In this document: in pieces, positions 25,201 to 40,200 of the stretch | Layout: every line of letters begins with the position of its first letter | How positions within the stretch are numbered: the first letter of the stretch is position 1 | Assembly (NCBI GenBank): GCA_936440205.1 | Contig: OW387134.1 | Span: 64,755,427-64,819,426, forward strand | Origin: Lepidonotus clava | Lineage: Eukaryota; Annelida; Polychaeta; Phyllodocida; Polynoidae | DNA length: 64,000 nucleotides | Direction: 5' to 3' | Position numbers and translations under genes: made by a program | Notes under the pieces: model-generated | Database searches by the model: none | Told to the model about the DNA's origin: nothing | The model's input: the letters and a program-made list of their open reading frames with translations, nothing else

Positions 25201-28200
25201 TTTAAGGGGATATTACGCTGCACAACTTCAGCTGGAATATCTCTGGATATGATTATATAGGATATATCGTATAGTGATATCTCTGGATATGATTGATTAG
25301 GAGTGATATAGGGGTGATAAAGTTGTTGGAAATTGCCAATTTTGAGTATCTCACACATGTGTAACAAAGAATTTTATCTCCAAGGGGCCGTCCATAAATG
25401 ACGTCATGCAGCAGGGAGGGGGGGGGGGGGGGGGGGGTCATGGTTGCATGACCAAACATGAAAAGGGGGGGGGGGGAGGGGGGTTCATGTGGTGCATGAC
25501 ATCATGTTTAAAAAATTTCAAATTCAAGAATTTCATAGAAAAATCATAGGTGCACTCAGGATATTGGATGCTGAAATTACTTTTTTCAATTTAGGCCGAA
25601 CATTTTCTAAGAGCCAGACTCACTTGTAGGCAAGAAATTCAAGGGGCCTAACCTTATTTTAATTGCCCTTGAGGCCCTGGGCCCCTGTTATGTCTACCCC
25701 TGTTTCTGTGATTGGGGGGGGGGGGGGGGTTCCTCTTGAAATGAAGTCATTTTTAGAGGGGTGGTCTAGGGGCGCATGACAAAACATGACAAGGGGGGAG
25801 GGGGGTCAAAAAAGGTCAAAAATAGCATGACGTCATTTATGGACGGCCCCTAATATGTGACTTCTGTGCGACGTCGTCATATCACAGCTCAAGTCGTGAA
25901 GTGTAATACCACCTTTAGGGTTATTTATACTGGACGCGGTACGTGCCGAGTTCTATGAACTGTCTATTCGGCCATCCCGTTCTCTCAACTGATTTCGTCT
26001 TAGATTGATTTCTTTCTGATTATAACCAGAGGAATTTCAGTGTAACACATGGTCGGCACATTGCACAGTTTTGATATATTAGTTTGAATAATTGACATAA
26101 AATAATTCTGATATTAATTGCAATTTCATATGGAGGAAAAACGAATTCCTCATTCAAGTGCTACATTTTCTAATTTAAATCCACTGCAATATAGCCCCAC
26201 CCTTTTCTTTTGTATTCTCACTTTCCACAGTAAAGTCAAATTGATTATTTTCTATTTTCAAATCCTGCTACTTTACAAAACCCTCACACTTTTCCCCTGC
26301 ATGTTTCCTTTCTTTCAGTTGGCCGAAGAAAACGCGAACCTTACCAAGTCGATTTGGATTTGATATGACATTCAAATTAAAATACATCACACTCTAAGAC
26401 TAACATTTCATAAATCACAGCGTTCATTTATCATTTCATTAAGCATATATATCCTGTTCGGAAAACGGGAAGGCGAAAAGGATCAGTATTAACTTTTATT
26501 ATGCAACAATAATGACATTAGATCAGGAGAGACTGTCAAGTTCAGTTTGCATAATACCCATACACACAGTATTATGTATATCTAAGCACACGTGGTTGCC
26601 ATAGATCATTTTGTGAACCTCATATATTTTTTTGAAAAATAAATCATATTCTTCATAGAACGCGATGTCTTCGAGTTTTGAGCCTGTATATCAAGGGTGA
26701 AAGCGTTGGTGTTTAGTATAGATGATTTTTTTTTGTATTTTCAACTCATTAGTTATCCGATTCAGAGTACCTCTCCTAAACAACATCGATAGTATATCTT
26801 AGCAGAATGTAGACTGTAAATTTCCAATAGCATTTTAAGGAAAATGGGGTATAAGCAAGTAGGATGGTCGGAGTAAATCTTTATTTTAGAGACGCTGAAG
26901 TGAACTAACTGCTTCTGAACGAGGTACCTATGGAGGCCTTTCGCAAACTCTTAGCCCTAACTCACTGTCGCTGTTTATTTCTTCTTTCTAGCACAACAAT
27001 TCTGTTAACATGCATTTTCTTTCAGTTAGTTTTATGCAAAATGTTATCATACCTGAAGAAAAAAAGATATACTAATTGGGAGATAGCTATATTTCAAAGT
27101 CTTCAATGACACAATTTGAGTTACTGTGGAAAGTGAGAATTGCACTGAATATACTTTGTTATTATTTATTTTGCCTTATGTTTCAGTTCATGCAACCTTT
27201 ATTTTTGAGTGAGCCTATTAGCAGTTGATTAGTGTCCAATGTTTTAGGTCTAGTTTATTCTCTTTTATGTTATTCATCTTTCTTCTTTAAGAAAATAATT
27301 TACCTAATTTTATTTATGATCATGCTTCCTGCTGCATTCCGAATAAGCCCATACTGCTTAGAATGTCTTTTCAGTTTGATCAGAATCGTTTTGAAGCATT
27401 TTTCAAAATTGGATAACGGTTATTCTCGTGTATACACTACCTTCAAATACAAACATTTAATATAAATGTAGAAATGATTAAATCGGGTAAATGTGGTTGA
27501 ATGTCACAGTTGTCATCTTTGATCTCCGACTTTGGTCACAAAGGAATAGAATCATCTAAGGATGTATCATGTATGCCCCGTTACTATATTTTCCGTAATT
27601 CCTTGCAGTCGGAGTGAAGAAGGGGGAGAAAGTGCCGGAGAAGGAACCAGTTCCCCCCGTGGACGCCAAACCGCGCCGGAAACGCCGGCACGTAGGGCAG
27701 GTACCAGCGGCACTTCCGGATCCGGTCCCGGAGAAGCAGGCGCGCGACGAGAGCGCCCAGTCGGCCTTCGAGGGTAAGTATCAGAACGAACCTGGGCATT
27801 GACAGGGGTTAAGTGAGATTCCAGACCACACCACCTATAAGAAAGTATAGGTGGCGTGTCTTTTTTGTTGTTAATGTTGAAGTCTAAAAGTTCTAGTGGG
27901 GGTTAGTCAGACAAGCCTGGGATTATTTTCTGGTTGAGCATATGTAAATCGGTCACTTTTAACCACCTGCAACTTTGTGTACAGGCAAGGTAAAATAATG
28001 CTTAACAATGGGTCCTTTTCTTTTCATTAATATATGAATGATTACTTTGGATATATTGTCAACATGCCACATCCCTCCCCCTACCTTATTACTTTGGATA
28101 TAAACCTTGTATTTTTTAAACATTTTTCAATATTCAAAGTTGTGATTTATATATTGGCTAATGAGCGATCCCTCAGCCCCTTATCAGTATTATGTTATGG

Positions 28201-31200
28201 GCCTCCACCAATCAGGTGTCGCGCCCCCCCCCCCCCCCCCACCTCCACATGGGTTTGTTTGTCCAGCCTTCACTGGAGCTTCACGGGTGGTCAAGGTACG
28301 GAATGGGCTCTATTGGGGTAAAGTCTTTGTATCTGTGAATAAGATTGTTAGAATTTTAGTAATCACGTCCAAATTTGTACAAAAAAATTAAAGAAATGAG
28401 GACATCTTTTCATTGAAAGATAATAAGAAAAATACCAGTTTAGAGTATTTTACGGTTAATGAAATCATAGAGATACATGAGATGTTATGTATGTCTATGA
28501 TGAAATGGACCATAAGTAAAGATAATTGCTTTGTTTCTCATAGACTTAACTATACAGTCATAAGGCTCTACCCAGCAAACAGGACACGTGTATTCACCAG
28601 ATTAACACGTGTCAAAACCATGTAAAACTGGTGCTGGTGGAATCTCTGAGTTATGTCAGTATTTTGGTAGGTTTTACCATGGGTTTTCACATAGTAGTAC
28701 ACCTGTGTCAGTTTCCCTTAACAATGATGTCTATCTAAGGGACATAATCATATTAATTTTGGTAACTCTAATTTTACACCAGTATAATTGTATTAATGTA
28801 TTTACATTCCAGTGTCATTCTGGTTATATTCTGGTGTGATGAAAATCTCTGATAAAAGCATGTATAATACATTAGTTTTTACACATGCTATTCTCATGTA
28901 TTTCTGGTGTTATGTAAACTGAGAGTATAATATGGTAAAAACACCTCTCTTTGACACACTTTCAACACATGTTAATTTATTGTAAAACACGTATTTTTGA
29001 CACCTGTATTGCATGGCTTTAGTAGGAGTTTCAATGGTTAAAATAACTTAATATCCCTGAGAAAAACACGGGATTACACCAGCTTAATACATTTTAAACT
29101 AACAGTAATGTGGTGGGTTATATTTCTTTAAGATCTAATAAGTTAATGTCTGAAATCAGAAAAATATATAATTAATTACTACTAGATAAATACTCTTTAT
29201 GTACATATGCATATGGTTTACCTACAGAGGTGTACTTTTCCTCAATAGCTAAGGGATAAAGTTCTGGCAATCTATGTAAGGGGTCACTGGTTCCTATACA
29301 GGAGCCTTGGTCTGCTTACAAACCTCTAGCTACAAAAAAGGTGTGCAAGCTATGTTTATGAAAAATAAGTTGCAACCCATTAACAAATTGAATTGTTGTA
29401 TTTCCCTTTCTTGTAGAACAACATTATCCTTTTTTCAAATGCACATTGAATAAATGGGTTAAGAATTTTAATATGCAATCCTTTATAATGACAGTTTCAA
29501 TGAAGACAGTTATAGACACCTTTTTTGTAGCCTAACAATGGAATTCACTATTTCTCTGAATGGTGTTGCCAGCATACCTTGTCAAGGTGTTGTATCTGAT
29601 GTCTAAACCATGTCTAACTGATGTATGACTGGTGCTTCACTAGTGTCAAACTGGTGTCTCACTGGTGCTTTACTGGTATCAAACTGGAGTAAAACTGGGC
29701 TTCTGACCAGTCTGTAAATTGCATTTTTATGAATGTACACATAATTTAAATATAAAACATGCTCAACAAATATGACAGTTTGGAAGTAGAATTAATATGA
29801 TTAAAATGCTGTATAATAGTGGTTATATAAACCTACATTTCACTGAGAAAAAACATGTTATTTCCATAGTTTCACACCAGTTTACACACAGAAAACATTG
29901 AGCTGAAACTCGTGTCAAAATCTCGTGGGGAACACCAGAAATGCTGTTAACAGAATCTCGAGTCCTAGAGGAGTTTCAGACACGTGTTAGTCTTCTCTTA
30001 TACCCTGCCCTTAAACGTTCAGAACACGGGATTTTGTTTGCTGGGTATGCATGGAGGCGGGGCTCATAAGCATATACAAATATTAAAATGCCCCAAAAGC
30101 GCACCCCTTGTCAATCAGATTGATATTAGCACATACACCCAATCCCTCCACACAAACAAAGTCTAAACGGTATTCAATCCGTTCAGAGATTTTACTTTGT
30201 ATAAGTCATTAGGTTCATGTTTGTAAGGCATATAGGCAATACTTAATTACTCATCACTAGAGAAATCAGTAGTATGCATGGCGCATATATGTATTTCTTT
30301 GTACAACTATGCTTAATTTTTCTATCGGTCATCAAGAGAGCAACAGAAAAGAATAAAATCGAGGGATTTATAAAGATCTTATGAAGTCGACCGGAATTAT
30401 AAAGTGTGAAATTAATTATTTTTTTCTTTCATCCAAATTTCTTACTTTACAACACGCGCACCATCAATATCGGTTTGGTTGTATTTCAGCTGTTTTTGGC
30501 AGTAAGTAAATGCAAATTTATATCGGACTTTTGTAATGTAGCTCCTTATCATTGTCTGGTGCTCCTATAATGTCTGCGTTTAATTCCTTATTGATTCATG
30601 GTTTACACCCCTAGATCAGGTGCCAGCTTTATCCATTTGATTCAGTTATTTTCTTTTTCCCATGTCTATCAATGTGTAGGTGGAAACTGTGACAAACACA
30701 GAATAATATGATTGTGTTTGCTTCCAAAAAAAATCCTATATACTATCCAAAAATAATCGCATCAATCTGAAATTGTCTTGATTTAAACTTGATGTAAACA
30801 ATATCGAATAATCACCGTCGCAGATCTTTCTATCACATGTCTATTCTTCCAAATGTAAACTGTAAAAGAATACTAAAATTGTTGAACATTACAAATAATG
30901 ATAGGTTCAAACACATGCGAAGCTTACTATACAAACTATCTCAGCAAGCTTCCGCTCATTTCAAACCAAACTGCACAAATTTATCGTCTTTGAATTCTGG
31001 CTTATTTCCACCAAAATTACCAAAAGATATCACGTTTGACTCTTTCGGCTTTTCCCCTTTTAGGGAAAGATTTGAATGCTTGGATACTGATCTTTCTGAC
31101 CCATAGGGTACAATCCGTGTCCTAAAGATCTATTCTGATCATAGTCTGTTTGTCGCATTATATTGTCTGGGCACCCACGATAGAACCAGTTTCCATATCT

Positions 31201-34200
31201 TAAAACATTAAATAAATATTTGTTTATTTCTATATAATTTGGTACTTTGTAGGACTGCCTCCTGCTTTCTCCACTCCCCGATCTGGGCCCATAACTTTCC
31301 AACTGATTTTAGTGATTTAGCTAATCAGGTGAATTATGATTAGTGTTTCATAATACGTTAGCCTGTCTTGTCACCAAAAGAAGTAATGTCATTTGGAAAT
31401 AACCTTGGAAATTGATCATTAGGTGAAGTTACTTTGATTTACAAACAGAATAAATATGAATGAGACACTAATCAAATTTCACTTGGTTAGCCTAATCACT
31501 GAAATCAGTTACAAAGATATGGCCCCTGTTTGCATGTATCTACGTCTAACGGTGGTAGTGTAACGTGTCCGTCCACCCCTATAACCTGGTGACGACCTTC
31601 ATGTGACCTTGGGTGGGGTGTGGGGCGTATATGTTGTAATTTTCCCAACAATCTACTGCATCTGGGAATAGACATACATAACAAAATGTATCTCTATGAT
31701 CTAGGTTGCTGCATTGCATAGCGTTCTCTTTGGAATTAAGGATATACATTGATAATTTGATAACAAAAAAATTGACTGATATCTATAGGCCCTACTGCAT
31801 TAATGAAACTATGTGTCTCTAATATGGATAGTGGGGTCAGTTAAGGTAATTTCTTTTTGAGAAATCACTCTGGGGCCTTCTATTTAGTAAGTACGCATCA
31901 AGGGGGGAGGGGGGTCTGAATTGAAAAAAAAAGTGTAAGTTCTTGTACAAATTTAATGCGTATTTTTGCCCTACGCGGGGTCGGGGGGTCTGAGATTTTT
32001 GAAAATGTGCATACGTAGTAAATCGAAAGCCCCTATAGAGCTGATAAAAATACCAAATTTGGTATGAGGCACCTCTGAGGCATAACTATGAAATCTGGAA
32101 GGGGAACCAATTTGAATATCTTTAGGACAGATGTGGGGGCCAAAAAACCAATATGGCCAACTTTTGATATAAACAATCTTATATCTGTGCTTCTATAATG
32201 ACTAAAGAGACATGGTGGCAGTCAAAATTGGGAGATTATCAGTCAGGAAACCAAGTCATTTCAGTTTGAAGTCAATGCAGATATCCACCATTCAAGACGG
32301 CAGACCAATTTTGAGAAATACTCTGATTTTCAATTGCAAAGGTATCTAAACAAGTGGAAATGGTTCTAATATCAGTTGTTTATTACTAAGAGGGCTCAAT
32401 ATAAACCCTGTGTATGTGAAGTTGTGGTTAAAAAAAAAGAAAAAAGAAAAGATATAATATTCATCCAATACAATGGCTGAATTTATCAGCATGATACCTT
32501 TGATGATGACTGCTTGATTCCAATCTAATTCAAAAGGAAATGATGTGTACTTTACTCTTTCATTACAGGATTTCTTAATTTCATTTGGTATGATAATCCC
32601 CTGGGACCCCTTTATTGAATTTGAAAGGGGAGCCACCTTGCAATATCAAGACAACCCCAAAGGGGTGGAAAAGATCCCAGATGGGGGATGTCCAGGGAAA
32701 TAAGCTTATATTGCAGCTTCTCAAAGCCTAGAAACACATTGTTAGCGTCATAATTTGGAGATTGAGGGACAGGGAATTCAATTATTTGTCTTTGGAATTT
32801 ACACAAGAGATCTAATCTAAGATGGTCAATAAATTTGGTCAAATAACCTTAATTTCAAATGCTAAAAACATAAAAAAAGTTGTCAATATGGTGTTTTGTT
32901 ATTTCGAGGCAGCCCCCCTTCCAGGTTTCCAGAGCCATTCAAATCATATCGCAGGTATCAGGATGTGAAGGAAAAAAGATTGAGATAAATTCACTCCAAA
33001 CACATCCAAGTACCTTTAAGCTAACTGTCATGATGTGTGTTTTGTCAACCAGAGGGTGACTGGAAGGTGTGGATCAACACGTCAGAGACAGTGCAGTACG
33101 GCGACGTGCAGCTCGTCGTGTACGGTGACGCTGATTTCTCTGGACCCATCCTGCTGGGACCAGCCGACCAGCAAGACATGTTTGCTGCCGGGAACCAGGA
33201 CCAGTTCAAGGTCAGTCAAGGACAATAATTGTCAGTGTGGATACAAGGGGTTAATATCAGAAAAGGGTTGTGTGTTTCTGTGATATTTATATATATATCT
33301 ATGAAATAAAAGATGGAAGGACCAAAGTCCCATTTATCATTTGCCAGTATCTGAAAATTGCAAGAAACTATATATCTACTAATCAATCACTTTTGAATTG
33401 TGAATTACCTAATTAAAGACAAAGTTTAATCAGGTACTTTTTCCCAGAAAGGGCATGAATATATATACTTTTATACATTCAAAGTTGTTTAGAAACAACA
33501 ATCTTCTAATACCAATGTCCATCGTGCAGCCATGACCGTGTTACAATGATGGTTCACATGGAAAGTATAAATTGTTATCCTATTTCATAATTCCTGGAGT
33601 AACTTGCTCTTCTCTTTCTTTGCAGATTAACCTTGGGTCTGTTGGCAGGATTTACAAGATCCGTCTAGAGCTTGTCGGTAACGACCCCCAGAAACCCCCC
33701 TGCTGGAAGGTCAAAGATGTAAGTATAACCTTGTCATAGGAGTTCTATTTTTAGAACTTTCATGCCTCTGAGATTAAGAATCTGCTCTATCACATGTCTA
33801 AATTTGGTGCTGTGACCTACTGACTGACCCTGTGAATTCCAAATCTGAAGAATAGCTGACTAGACTCATCAGTGTCATATGTTAAGTAGGGATGCACCCT
33901 TAGTTGGAAACCCAATAATTTGTTACTTTTTCCCCCGACAGGTGCGCTGCAAGAATATGACGACAAAGGAGACCTTCAAGTTCAAGTTTAATCGCTGGTT
34001 ATCGCGGCAGAACGAGCTGATGGCCGAGCTGCCAGCCATCTGGCCCAAGGAGGCTGTGCCCCCGGGTATGTGCTTTCTTAGGGTAGTATACAACAACTAA
34101 AGGAAAACAAGAAAATTCCTAACGAATATATGAAAATAAAAAATTAAAGAGATTCCCAAAAAATATATGAAAATAAGAAATATTAAAAAAAAACTCCCAA

Positions 34201-37200
34201 GCTTGCAATAAACAGGACCTTTCCCATTCCAAATATGGGGAAATATCATTCCATTCCATTAAATACAGCCTTTTCATATAATTATTGTTTTTTAAATACT
34301 AACAATTGGTGTTGATTTTTAACTTGATTTATCATTGAAAATATCTGCTTTCTATTCCCTCCCTAAATATTCCATTGTAGACCCATAACTATCCATTTAA
34401 CCAGTATTCTCCTATTCCACCATTGTTAAAAAGAAGTACATTGGACTTGTATACCACTGTGCCATTAGCAATGGTTTTTTTTAGCGATAACAATTGACTG
34501 AAGCAGAAGTATATATATATATATATTACTGACAGTGAGAGAATGATTTTTCCTATTTGTTCTTGTCACTAATAGAAGGAGACCTAGCAGGTTTGGTGTT
34601 TCATAATCAATGTTTGCACATACAAATTACATTCACTCACTGTTCCTCAGAATATCAGTCATTGTCTGAAAGGAAACGCATCCCCCTTCACTGAATGGAA
34701 TTGGTCACTATAATAGAAAAGAATCAAAACATTCTCTAACATACTGAAATATGTCCTTCAATAGAAGTGTGACAGTTTTAATCCCTTTAGATGGAATACA
34801 GAAGCAAGTTGAATGCTCCTTCTTTGATGTAGTTTCTTCACGGGGTAGACAAAGCATTGAATGGTTTTAGATTAGTATTTGTGATTTCAATAACCCAAAT
34901 AGTTAGCTTTGTTTTGTCTACAGATACTTTGAGTGAAGTTTTCCTATATGTAGCCAATAAGTTGGATCAAAATGTCTACTTAAAACATTTACTGTGTTGA
35001 TATTGTGTACTAGGAGGAGATAGACCACAATTGTTGTTCACCAAATATAATCTATATGTGTTGTCAGTTTGTAAAGCATTTTAGAATATGAATAGATAGA
35101 TGTACCTGCATAAATGTTAATTGACTCCTCTTAACAAAAAAGTGAATTTTAGTGAGAACTCACTATCATTTAACCAAAATCAGATTTTTTTTTTACTGTT
35201 TACTCGACTTTCTCCTCTTTTTTTCTTCCCTTTCACTATTGAGAATAGTGTAAGATATTAGGAAATTTCATTTGTTTATATAATTCATTTTGTTTCCCTT
35301 AACAGTTAGTTATGTTCCCAAAATGTAACATAAACACCACCTAACAGTATCATCAAATATATGCACCATGTATACTGACCTGCTAATGTTTCTTGCCTTG
35401 CTTCCAGTGGTGACATATCAAGTTCTGGTGTACACAAGCAATGAGCCGGGTGCCGACACAGATGCCAATGTCTACATCCAACTCTTGGGAGAGCGGGGTG
35501 ACTGCGGCAAGCGTCTTCTATACAACTCCAACCAGGAGAGCAAGTTTGAGTGTGGACAGGTAGGTAGACAGTTTGCCCTTCATACAGTTATTGTGGACAG
35601 GTAGATAGGCAGTCCATGTTTCACAGGTAGGAGGTAGACTGTTTCAAGTTATCGTTCTCAGAGACACATCCCTGTCTTGCTTCGGGAGACAGCTCATCCC
35701 TATGGGGGATATAGATGACTCCATATGTTACCTGAATTATGAGCCTCCAAAGCTAGGAAAAAATGGAATTGTGCTATAGCTTTTTAAAGTCTCATAAAGC
35801 GAAAATGGAAAATACTCCAAAACAAAAAACCCTTCCTTATCTTTTTTGACCACATATTACAAAATAAGTATTAAATTGGATATATGGAGGACCTTTGTAA
35901 CTGTTCTCTTCTCTGCCTCATATCCTGGCTACAAATCAGTTTTCCCAACCTCTTGATATGTTTCATTTAACCACACTTCATCTTATTATTGCAGATTGAT
36001 GAGTTCTACATCGAGGCGGTTTCGCTGGGCGACCTGCAGCAATGCGAGGTGGCCCATGATGGGCAGGACCCATATGAGGGCTGGTTGTGTGACAAGGTCA
36101 TCGTCCGGGAAGGTGATGACCCCACCCATGAGTGGGTCTTCCCTTGTGGCAAGTGAGTACACCCTCATGTTTCTATGTTTCTACAAGGAAATGTAGTTAA
36201 CCATATTTCATAAAGGACCTTCACATTTCTTTCATTTCTATTATCATGAAAATATATTTTCCAACAAAAATCCTTTTATAAGACATTTGGAAGTCCTGAG
36301 ACTAGGAAAATAAAGGAAAGTCTTGGAGCATCAAGTGTATTCTTGAAAGCTTTGTGGAAATACAGAAAAAAAAGGTGGTCTGGAGATTCTTGTCTTCATG
36401 TGCACATCCAAACAGTGTGATCTGTACTACCCTTACTTTTCTGTTGGCACAAACCTTGTTAGTTATTATTAGGAAGCCACCAAACATGTGATGGAAAGCT
36501 ATCATAGAACTTGATCACAAAGGAATAACATTTCTGTCTAAATGATGTTACATCCTGATCAAATATATAATACACATGGAGACATTTACAGTCTCATAGC
36601 GCCTTCCACTCAATTGTAACCACTCTTCTTTCAGATGGATGGACACTGCCATTGATGAAAAAGTCACTAAGAGGGTCTTGGAGCTGGAAGGTAGGACCCC
36701 ATTCATTTTACCCCTAAAACCTCTACCAAGAATAAGACCAACCCTGTTAAGATGCTCACTCCTGACACATATCTACTCTGTTTTATTTGACATGTATTCC
36801 ATACAGATGCACTTCAGCAATTTTGAAATTAGAAATTAAGTGTTTATTTCAGTTTAAGAGCAAGGTTTATGTGTGACACTTTGAAGCATGTGACGAGGAG
36901 AAGCTTGGCCTTGCAGCAACCACCAACAAACATTATGTATATTAATTGTGTCTTACTCTTACTTCTAGAATTGGTAGGTTCTCGGACGAGTCGCAAGCTT
37001 CCTGTAGGTGGGTTCCAAACCATTACGTGCCTCAATATTTCTGAGTATTTGCCATTGAAAAAAGTAACTAATCAGGTGATTCCTCTTTACAGTGCACCAA
37101 TCATCAACTCATTACAAATGAGTTCCTAGGTTTAAAATCAACATGGTTATATTAGATCAAATAGTTAGTACAGCATCACACGAGGAGATAATCAGTAGCT

Positions 37201-40200
37201 ATTAACAGATTATTAGTGATAAAATCGAAGTATCGTGGTGACTTTGGTTAACCAAAATTGGTTTGCTCTAAGTCTGTCTTAAGTACAGTTTCTCATCTGA
37301 TTTGCTGGGTTTTTCATATCAAAAGTGAAACAAAAGACTTGGTACAGAGATGAAAACAAGCATGTCACATCAAGTGAACGCAAATTGAAATCCCAGGAAA
37401 GTCCACGAACCAATCCCACTGTGTCAAGGAAGGGCAAGAACCGTATCAAAGGTGAGGATAGGTCTCTAGGTTTTCCCATCATTAGCTAAACAATACATAT
37501 CCAACATTCAGGCCAAATATGCTTATTTATTGTAGTATTCATTGAAAGACTAAAGAAAGCTTTTGACAACCATTAGCCCTTTAATTCTTTAATTCATAAA
37601 ATGTCTTAATCTGAGAATTAGAATGTAGGCAAGTAGGTGATCAAGTGATAAATCAGATAATTGATGTAAGAAGAGTGTTGACCCATTTTTAATAGAATAA
37701 ATTGATGCAAAAACAGCTTTGGTCATTCTTTGATAGATGATTGATGCAAAGAGGGTGTTGACCCATTTGTGATAAATGATGGATACAAAGAGAAATTAGG
37801 TCCTTTTTCTATGCAAAGAGAGTGTTAGCTTGTTTTGGATACTTAATTATTGCAAAGAAAGTTTTGACCTATTTTTGAACCTATGGCCTTTGGTAGACTT
37901 CCCAGAGAGGAGGATGAGGTCTGGATTTGACAGGTCCCTGATGCTGCAGCCTGTACATGAAGGTGAGGCAGTGCAGACTTAGTTTCCAAATACTACCAAG
38001 ATACCACTATCCTTATTTGAGCCCATTTAAAAGATCTTCTCATTAGACCCATCATAGACATAGGTTATGTAAGTCCATGGGCCCATTGATCTCTTATCAG
38101 TGTTTTAAACTTAGTTCCTATGTGATTCTCACTGTCATGATAAGTAATAACATCATTTGAGAATACCCTGAGAGTGATATTTTGGTGTAATTAATTGATT
38201 TGACAGACAGACTCAATTACCAAAAATCATTGATCAAAATACTTTAGTATGTGACTTGCTTCATGTCACCATCACAGACACAAAAGTTTTGAGAAATATG
38301 GACTCCTAATCTCTTTTTTCTTTACATAATTTTGTATGATTAGATGAACATAATATTCATTCATGAAACAATATAATTTTGAATTTTGGGGTGTAACATC
38401 TTTTTATTTCCTACTCTCATTGCAATAGCTAAGCCTATACAGAAGCCAATTGTGGCTATCTGGCTAGGGAGAAAAGTAAAGAAAGGTGAGGAAGGTCTAT
38501 CCTGCTCCTGGATATTCTGGTTTTGCGGTTGGCCCATTTGGCCTGGTCTGTCTCCCCTTGTAATCCCTATTGAGAACCAATCTTCCCCTTTATTTATGCT
38601 CATTGTTGAAGGACACTCTAAAGATCTGAGTTTGACATACCAGATGTGTACTGAAGTACCCTGTTTTTGTATCACAGTATTTGTGGTTTTTCTGCTTATA
38701 GTAGCTCTGCTATAAGCGCTGTGGTTGTATCAATTGTTGTATTCCCCTTTCAATATTCAGGTTGACCTTCATACTGCATGCCTGTATTTCATGTCCACCC
38801 CTTGCAGTGCAGTTATCATACATGATAAATACCATAGCTTTTGCCTCCAGGTTATTCAGAGGGTGATGAACACGTTTTTTTAACTGTCGCGGAAAGACAT
38901 ACAGCCTGCGAGTTGCGTGCAGCAGAATTCCGCATGCTTAACCACACGATTGGTTCCTTGTTTTAAGTGCCTTTGAGCATGTACTAATCAGCATTGTTTC
39001 CTTGCAGCTACATGCTATATTATAATGAGGATCTTTTGTTATGATGCACAATAGTGACGGAATTGCATTCGGGGTACTTATTGCCACATAGGGAGAAAGG
39101 ACTCTCAATAGAATGAATGTAAAAATGGGACACATTTTGTCCTGCAATAAACTACTTATACAAACAAAGTGATACTTTCTCAAAGCTCCAAGAACCATGT
39201 ATTCAATCTATTGATAGTTATCTGTCATTGTACAGGGCCTTTAAAAAGGAGATGTCTGTTCTTGTTTTTGTAAACCATGAAAAATGGAGAAGGATAAGGG
39301 CTTAAACTAGGCGTTTCACATATTCAACCATACAAGAAATAGGCATGCCTTTCTGTCAACAAGGGTAGAAATGTTTTATGGATTTTCCATTTGGAAAACT
39401 TTGATTCTAGACCTGAAGTGTTATGGTATCTAGCATCACATAACACTGGAATTTGTCTTCAATAGGGAGACTCTGCATAGATTTCCACTTTGGAGAAGAT
39501 ATTAAACATAAAAGATTTATGCTTTTAAGCATGTGATTAAGACAAGTTTTTCTATCTCAAATATATAGATATGCAAATTATTGAAGGCTTCAGTCAATAG
39601 AATACTGGAATGAGTCTCTTTTTTCCATATAATGGTAATATCTAAGTTCTTCTCATTTCAAGAACCCTTTTCAAGTGGATGGGCAAAAGTGCAGAATGAT
39701 ATTCCATCTATTCTTGCACTAATGCAAGGTAGGCTCATATGCTCGTCATAGACAGCAACAGTTTGTTATTTCATTTTATCATAACGAACAATTGAACTTT
39801 TTTGCACATTATCAGATTTTTACATTCTATAAACAGGTACAACAAATCAATTGCTTCTATGGAATATACTCCAGCCCTTACAAGCATGTGCTTCCAGATT
39901 TCTTTAGGTGTTGATTTCAGTTGTACTCCATAAATTATGGAAACCTAAACTATCTATTTTGTGAACAGATAACATACATAATAGATACAAACATTGAAAA
40001 CAGTACATTTTAAGATAAATTTTGATAGCCCCATCAAATTAAAAATTTTGATTTCTCATATTAACTAGAAGAAAATATTATAACTTTGATAATGCATTCC
40101 CTTATTCATTTTTCATCTTATTTATTTTTTCATCCACATTAATTAGTTTGAACTTCATTCTGATAGAGAAATTTATTTCATGGTAGTGTGAAGCTTGAGG

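Larger units (their letters stand above)
24940..27608 (+). other. Intron with nested MITEs and a candidate alternative last exon
   Basis: It holds the right end of a CAGGGGCGG-type element finishing at 25197, the nested pair 25202-25918 / 25384-25851 and the candidate exon at 26319. From 26650 to 27600 I see only AT-rich sequence. Confidence 0.65.
27774..33052 (+). other. Intron with several DNA transposons
   Basis: This 5.3-kb intron holds the 1.5-kb element 28571-30045 and the short elements 31284-31527 and 31872-32033. The rest, including 30050-31280 and 32040-33050, is AT-rich with no open frame in splice context. Confidence 0.65.

Noticed and set aside
39007-39060. Candidate exon after ttgtttccttgcag
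   Set aside because: The frame that would continue the gene stops quickly, there is no donor, and the peptide does not resemble the micro-repeat.
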